From: an uncultured Stenotrophomonas sp.
GTDB taxonomy: Bacteria > Pseudomonadota > Gammaproteobacteria > Xanthomonadales > Xanthomonadaceae
Assembly (NCBI GenBank): GCA_946223375.1
Contig: CAMICU010000069.1
Location: forward strand, 1 to 16,040
DNA length: 16,040 nt
Direction of reading: 5' to 3'
In this document: piece by piece, positions 12,808 through 16,040 of the stretch
Numbering within the stretch: position 1 is the first letter of the stretch
Layout: the number at the start of each line of letters is the position of its first letter
Position numbers and translations under genes: made by a program
The notes under the pieces: model-generated
The model's input: the letters and a program-made list of their open reading frames with translations, nothing else
What the model was told of the DNA's origin: nothing
Database searches by the model: none

Positions 12808-12826
12808 GGCCCCATAGACAGGGGCC
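12808..12826 (-). terminator. Terminator hairpin between convergent genes
   Basis: GGCCCC (12808-12813) pairs with GGGGCC (12821-12826) around a seven-base loop. On the minus strand the stem is followed by TTTCTC, so it probably ends the 12833-13102 gene. It may work weakly for the plus-strand gene as well. Confidence 0.55.
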
Positions 12827-12832
12827 CTTGAG

Positions 12833-13102
12833 TTATCCGACCACCAACGCCCAAGGGACATCCGATTCGCGGTACCTGAACCGGAGGCCTTCTCGATCGG
12901 TCTGCCATGCCAGATTGCCTTGCGAGTCCCGTAGGACCTTGATCTGGAAGGCTTGCTCCGACGGACCGCGGAACGCGAAGCCCATGCTTCCTACCTGGAC
13001 TTCTTCGGTGGAGTGCTGTGTCACGGGCCGCCGTTCACGGCCGGGCCCTTCTAGGTACATCCGTATGCTTGCCACAGTGACTTCTCCCATCGGTCCCCCC
13101 AT
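12833..13102 (-). CDS. Hypothetical protein (about 89 aa)
   Basis: The product reads MGGPMGEVTVASIRMYLEGP, VQVGSMGFAFRGPSEQAFQIKVL, DSQGNLAWQTDREGLRFRYRES, VPWALVVG. It is beta-rich with Gly and aromatic residues, and carries no signal peptide. Starts at 13102 and 13090 compete: AGGAG is only two bases before the first, while a G-run lies four bases before the second. A terminator-like hairpin follows its stop. No family recognised, and the link to its neighbours is unclear. Confidence 0.65.
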   Translation of the reverse strand: MGGPMGEVTVASIRMYLEGPGRERRPVTQHSTEEVQVGSMGFAFRGPSEQAFQIKVLRDSQGNLAWQTDREGLRFRYRESDVPWALVVG

Positions 13103-13155
13103 CGCTCCTGCGCACCGCAACTTGTACTTTCTATTACGTTACAGGGAGGTGAGCC

Positions 13156-13248
13156 ATGCGCGTTCAGCCGCGTTGGCGGAGGCTTCGGTTCAGCAAGCCA
13201 GCTTCATGGGGGCTGCGTGCCGAGAATGTCACTCAATGCGCCAGGTGA
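13156..13248 (+). CDS. Possible 30-aa basic micropeptide
   Basis: GGAGG with a six-base spacer precedes an ATG that opens a 30-codon frame rich in Arg and Trp (MRVQPRWRRLRFSKPASWG). It overlaps, in antisense, the end of the small membrane protein gene. The Shine-Dalgarno is good but the peptide is short, so this is only a candidate. Confidence 0.22.
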   Translation: MRVQPRWRRLRFSKPASWGLRAENVTQCAR

Positions 13249-13350
13249 CAGCATGGCCAGCGCGCACAAGAGGATGATCCAAAGCACGCCGAATACAACG
13301 AGCGCGGTCAGTGCGTGCCTTGTAAGTCTGCTGAATTTTCTGGGTTTCAT
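13204..13350 (-). CDS. Small single-pass membrane protein (48 aa)
   Basis: MKPRKFSRLTRHALTALVVF is followed by a hydrophobic helix (GVLWIILLCALAMLSPGAL) and a short polar tail. The basic N-terminus predicts an inside location with one transmembrane segment at about residues 13-35. The ATG overlaps the stop of an upstream broken frame as ATGA, suggesting it was the second gene of a coupled pair. Function unknown. Confidence 0.65.
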   Translation of the reverse strand: MKPRKFSRLTRHALTALVVFGVLWIILLCALAMLSPGALSDILGTQPP

Positions 13351-13421
13351 AGCCGCAACTTCACTTCGAACCGAGTGCCCTTGACGGCATACCAAGGTAG
13401 GTTCGCCATTGTGAAGTCCAT
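13347..13421 (-). pseudogene. C-terminal remnant or very short ORF before the membrane protein
   Basis: The frame MDFTMANLPWYAVKGTRFEV, then KLRL and TGA, looks like the end of a beta-rich protein and joins the membrane protein gene through ATGA. There is no Shine-Dalgarno at the ATG (13421). A perfect 14-bp palindrome AGGCGCCGGCGCCT (13432-13445) lies just upstream, at the end of the Cho-like gene. A plausible reading is that a larger gene lost its 5' portion here. Low confidence. Confidence 0.35.
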
Positions 13422-13431
13422 GGCAAGATTG

Positions 13432-13445
13432 AGGCGCCGGCGCCT
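13432..13445. repeat. Perfect 14-bp palindrome at the end of the Cho-like gene
   Basis: AGGCGCCGGCGCCT is its own reverse complement and covers the TAG stop of the GIY-YIG gene. It has no T-run, so it is unlikely to be a simple terminator. It could be a protein-binding or breakpoint-associated site. Confidence 0.5.
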
Positions 13446-14253
13446 AAAGCTGGACGATCTCCGCGGCACCGGAAAGCAGTGGGCGCACCAGGATCTTGTA
13501 GCCGTCGCGATCGAAGCCGGGGACCGGTTTGGCGAGCTTGCGGGCCTCTGCCTTGGTGGCGGCGCTGCCCAGGAACGACCAGTTTCGGACGACGTGGATC
13601 TGGGTGATGTCCTCCGACCGCTCCACGATGCCCACCGGACCGGCAAACGGCCATGCCTGTACGTGCCGATCAACCAGCGCGGCGAGCAGCCGATGCCGGT
13701 GGTCATCCCCGGATTCCTTGCCGCAGCAGACACCGGCGCAGCGCCGGAGCGAATGCCTGAAGCAGGGGCGCCCGGGCGGGAGCCTGTCCAAGCCGAGGCT
13801 GCCGTAGCAGAGCAGGTGGTCATCGGCCAGGTCCCGCAGCATCTCGATCGCGGCGTAGCGGCTGGGAAACAGGCCGTAGGTCGGCGCATCTCCAGCCTCA
13901 TGGACGTTCACGATCTGCGGAACACCGGTGGAAAGCACGAGGGTGCACAGTCGCCGGTTTCGGCGCAGCTTCTGGTTGAACAGGGGCTGCTGAGCCTTGA
14001 TCAGCTTGGCCTCCAGCAACTGCGCGCCGATGTCACCGGCCGTCCTTATGAACGAGAACCGGTTGGTCAGGTGGGCCAGTCGCGCCTCGGCCGGGGTCCG
14101 CAGGTGATCCAGCACGCGCCGGCGGATCTGGACGCTTTTGCCGATGTAGAGAGGCGCCCCGCAGGAGGCGTGGAATGTGTACACCCCCGGGGCGTCAGGC
14201 AGGGCCTTGGCCAGCGAGCGCAGGTCGGGTAGGGCGGGAGTTCCGGGCGACAT
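13444..14253 (-). CDS. cho: GIY-YIG endonuclease, excinuclease Cho-like
   Basis: This 269-residue protein has the GIY-YIG core PGVYTFHASCGAPLYIGKS (GVY 23-25, YIG 36-38), the catalytic-arginine region QIRRRVLDHLR and the EAKLIKAQQPLFNQKLR element typical of UvrC and Cho. A Cys-rich segment (CFRHSLRRCAGVCCGKES) also matches the UvrC/Cho middle region. Length fits Cho (about 290) rather than UvrC (about 600). Cho makes the 3' incision in nucleotide excision repair as a backup to UvrC. ATG 14253 is preferred to 14286, since the extra residues are not family-like. No clear Shine-Dalgarno or LexA site is visible nearby. It may be chromosomal or cargo. Confidence 0.87.
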   Translation of the reverse strand: MSPGTPALPDLRSLAKALPDAPGVYTFHASCGAPLYIGKSVQIRRRVLDHLRTPAEARLAHLTNRFSFIRTAGDIGAQLLEAKLIKAQQPLFNQKLRRNRRLCTLVLSTGVPQIVNVHEAGDAPTYGLFPSRYAAIEMLRDLADDHLLCYGSLGLDRLPPGRPCFRHSLRRCAGVCCGKESGDDHRHRLLAALVDRHVQAWPFAGPVGIVERSEDITQIHVVRNWSFLGSAATKAEARKLAKPVPGFDRDGYKILVRPLLSGAAEIVQL

Positions 14254-14307
14254 GGCGGCGGAGGATACGCAGTGCCGCCGGCGCATGCAGCGGCGCTGCG
14301 TTCAGGC

Positions 14308-14523
14308 TCAAACGAACAGGGCCTTCTCGGTGACGCCCATGCCAGCGGCCACGCGGGCCATCTCGTTGGCCACGCGGATGTGCGGATCGCCAGTGCGGGC
14401 CGCGGCAGCCAGCATCAGCTCTTGGTACATCTCCCAGAACTCGGGGCCGCTCCCATGGGCCTTGTATGCGGCGTGGAGCTTCATCCATTCATCGTTGGTC
14501 AGGTACTGGGCGCTGTATCCCAT
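14308..14523 (-). CDS. Hypothetical helical protein (71 aa)
   Basis: MGYSAQYLTNDEWMKLHAAY is followed by an amphipathic region (GPEFWEMYQELMLAAAARTG) and VANEMARVAAGMGV. GGAGG lies five bases before the ATG at 14523. It is likely an all-helical cytosolic protein. It lies 54 bases upstream of the Cho-like gene on the same strand and may be co-transcribed. No family recognised. Confidence 0.7.
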   Translation of the reverse strand: MGYSAQYLTNDEWMKLHAAYKAHGSGPEFWEMYQELMLAAAARTGDPHIRVANEMARVAAGMGVTEKALFV

Positions 14524-14689
14524 TTCGTCCTCCAGTGCTTGCGGTCCCTGTGCCAAGAACCTAGCGGGGTGAACCTGTCTCGATTGTTAAGTCGCCGGGC
14601 CGTCTAGCGCACGGAAGCCGGGTGGGGCGTCAAGATTCGGCTGTGGATTGATCCCAGTGCTTGAGACGCCGATTCGTAGGATGCCGGCC

Positions 14690-15031
14690 ATGACTCTCTA
14701 CACACGCCACCCCGATCTAGGCCCTGAGTTCGTCTGGGGCCCACGCACCAAGTTCGACAAGCTGCCGACGGCGCTCACGCTGCACGGGGAGATTCTTGTC
14801 TCGATGCTTGACGGCGTGCACGGCCAGTGGACTGCCAGGCTGCACTTGGAGGACGGGCTCCACTCCCCGCTGATCTTGCGGCGCTGTACGGACTTCAACT
14901 CCGGCCGGCACGGCGCGGAGCGGTGGGTGCTGCGGCACGAGGAAGCACTCCGCGAGAAGGTCGCCCGGAAGCTGCAGTGGATTCGGGAGCATGTGGTCCG
15001 GCATTCAGCTAGCAGGTCCACTGGAGGCTAG
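14690..15031 (+). CDS. Hypothetical protein (113 aa)
   Basis: MTLYTRHPDLGPEFVWGPRT opens a mixed protein containing TLHGEILVSMLDGVHGQWTARLHL and a C-terminal helix EEALREKVARKLQWIREHV. AGGA about eight bases before 14690 supports this start over 14648, and third positions are GC-rich. It is divergent from the 71-residue gene, with 166 bases between them that must hold both promoters; I could not place those with confidence. It converges on the methyltransferase gene. No family recognised. Confidence 0.72.
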   Translation: MTLYTRHPDLGPEFVWGPRTKFDKLPTALTLHGEILVSMLDGVHGQWTARLHLEDGLHSPLILRRCTDFNSGRHGAERWVLRHEEALREKVARKLQWIREHVVRHSASRSTGG

Positions 15032-15049
15032 GATCACGGCGTTGCGCTT

Positions 15050-15805
15050 CTAGGGGCGCCGCGCTTCAAAGCTGATAACTTGGTCACCCTTTTGGGGTGC
15101 GCGACCGCGTTGGTAGTTGCCCGACGCAACAACGTCTCTGAAGCCAGCAGCCTGCAATGCGAGGCCGAATTCCTCGACCCCCCACCAGCGCAGCTTGAAT
15201 AGATCGAGCTCTGTCTCCACCAAGTTGCCGCCTTTCCAGCGCTCATAGCGAAGATGGGAAAGAGTCGTTTGAGCCACGTAGTCGGTTTCTACTCGATGAT
15301 CGGTCAGCGTCAACAGTTCACCTTGCTCTGTCGTCCAGCTGCGAATTGCACCAGAAGCGCCCAGAAAGCCGTCGATTGAGTCGAGATCGAGAATTAGCTT
15401 GCCGTTCGGCAACAAATGTTCGTAGAACCGCTTCAGAGCGGCCGTTGCCGATGCTGCGTCCGTGATCAGTTGCAGCGATCCCGCCGGAATGATTATTGCC
15501 GCGAACTTCTTGTCGTATGAGAAGTCCCCAAAGCTGAATCGCATCAAGGTCCCAAGTACGTTGTGCTCTCGGCAAGCGTCTCGGCAGTAGCCAAGCATTT
15601 CCTCGGAGGCATCGAACCCCTCGATGGGAAGCCCTTCTTTGAGCAGTGGCACGAGAACCCGGCCATTGCCAACCGCAGGTTCCAAGATGGGTCCTTCGCA
15701 CTCGCTCAGAATCTGCTGGTAGTACTCCACATCACCGAATGACCGACCGACTGGCTTGTCCAGGTTGTAGACCCACGACGCGAGCTTTCCGTACCGATTT
15801 TCCAT
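15050..15805 (-). CDS. Class I SAM-dependent methyltransferase
   Basis: This 251-residue protein carries motif I ILEPAVGNGRVLVPLLKEG (residues 40-58), the acidic residue of the second strand in IEGFDASEEML, a central strand AAIIIPAGSLQLI, and HLLPNGKLILDLDSIDG, matching the Rossmann fold of class I methyltransferases. The substrate cannot be told; the family contains small-molecule and protein methylases. The late region (WKGGNLVETELDLFKLRWW, EEFGLALQAAGFRDV) is the usual C-terminal extension. AGGGG lies near the ATG. Codon use is less GC-biased than the Cho-like gene (AATTAGCTTG, ATGATTATTG), which hints at transfer. It stands alone, convergent with its left neighbour. Confidence 0.9.
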   Translation of the reverse strand: MENRYGKLASWVYNLDKPVGRSFGDVEYYQQILSECEGPILEPAVGNGRVLVPLLKEGLPIEGFDASEEMLGYCRDACREHNVLGTLMRFSFGDFSYDKKFAAIIIPAGSLQLITDAASATAALKRFYEHLLPNGKLILDLDSIDGFLGASGAIRSWTTEQGELLTLTDHRVETDYVAQTTLSHLRYERWKGGNLVETELDLFKLRWWGVEEFGLALQAAGFRDVVASGNYQRGRAPQKGDQVISFEARRP

Positions 15806-16040
15806 TTCACCCCTGTAGAACTGAACTGTCGTTTGATCGCTTTTGGGTGGGCAGCATAGCCGCGACCAAGCGGAATTGCGCAGATATTGGGATGGGCCGT
15901 TTCGGTGCGCCCTTTGGCGCGACCGGGCCAGGCTAGAGAGTTGCCGCCCCGGTTGAAGTCCCTTTCACCGGTGGGCGGCGGGCCACGGCCGGATCTTGGG
16001 AGCGTCGTGGCGGGCGAAATTCTAGCCGCGGAATTGGCCA
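15806..16040. other. Terminal intergenic stretch with one hairpin
   Basis: No gene is supported. A bulged hairpin is present: GCCGCC and CCGGT (15943-15953) pair with ACCGG and GGCGGC (about 15968-15980). No T-run follows. No copy of the tRNA-Pro 3' end is visible here, so this is not the right attachment site. Confidence 0.4.

Noticed and set aside
13315..14232. Plus-strand ORF of 305 codons
   Set aside because: Antisense of the clear GIY-YIG endonuclease, whose motifs fix the coding strand.
14254..14307. LexA box upstream of the Cho-like gene
   Set aside because: Neither CTGT-N8-ACAG nor a TTAG/TACTA pair can be seen in the short upstream region.
1..16040. CRISPR array, insertion sequence with terminal repeats, or rRNA
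   Set aside because: No spaced identical repeats, transposase or rRNA sequence is seen. The only tandem repeats are the 11-bp units at 110-142.

Overview
The window looks like an integrated, internally deleted lambda-like (siphovirus-type) prophage with accessory genes, in a GC-rich gammaproteobacterium. Xanthomonadaceae, probably Stenotrophomonas or a close relative, is my best guess. This rests on the GC-rich codon usage and the general character of the phage genes, not on a database match, so the host assignment is inference.

Left edge (1-145): the 3' part of a tRNA-Pro (anticodon GGG, CCA encoded) followed by a hairpin with a T-run and three tandem 11-bp repeats that abut the end of the integrase gene. 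This is the layout of a lambda attL: the tRNA 3' end as core, then tandem arm-type sites, then int.

Minus-strand block (139-6694): one tightly packed leftward transcription unit in which most genes overlap by ATGA or GTGA. In transcription order: a truncated-looking small ORF, a 221-aa unknown, a lipoprotein, a 33-aa membrane peptide, an 87-aa unknown, an HTH protein, a dATP/dGTP diphosphohydrolase-like protein, a 56-aa cysteine-containing protein, a PAPS-reductase-family (PP-loop) protein, a 65-aa unknown, a D12-class adenine methylase, a coiled-coil peptide, an Xis-like protein and a lambda-type integrase. A possible 74-aa plus-strand gene (3792-4016) lies in the only large gap of this chain.

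Junction (about 6672-6712): the minus-strand unit stops abruptly and the 3' end of a tail-tip (J-like) gene begins on the plus strand. Repressor, replication, lysis, packaging, head and most tail genes are absent. The simplest reading is one large internal deletion that fused the int-side early region to the J 3' end.

Plus-strand tail end and cargo (6678-12726): the J remnant, three small tail-end genes, then a series of small, less GC-biased genes. These include a zinc-ribbon protein, a lipocalin-fold protein without a signal peptide and a beta-rich partner. Next comes a strongly structured stretch (12042-12362) with a 32-codon leader ORF containing four consecutive prolines, ahead of a 110-aa gene with an excellent Shine-Dalgarno sequence.

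Right part (12808-16040): an unknown 90-aa minus-strand gene, a small membrane protein, a broken ORF tail, a GIY-YIG (Cho/UvrC-like) endonuclease, two small unknown genes and a class I SAM methyltransferase. No second copy of the tRNA 3' end was found, so the right boundary of the element is not visible and this part may be cargo or chromosome.
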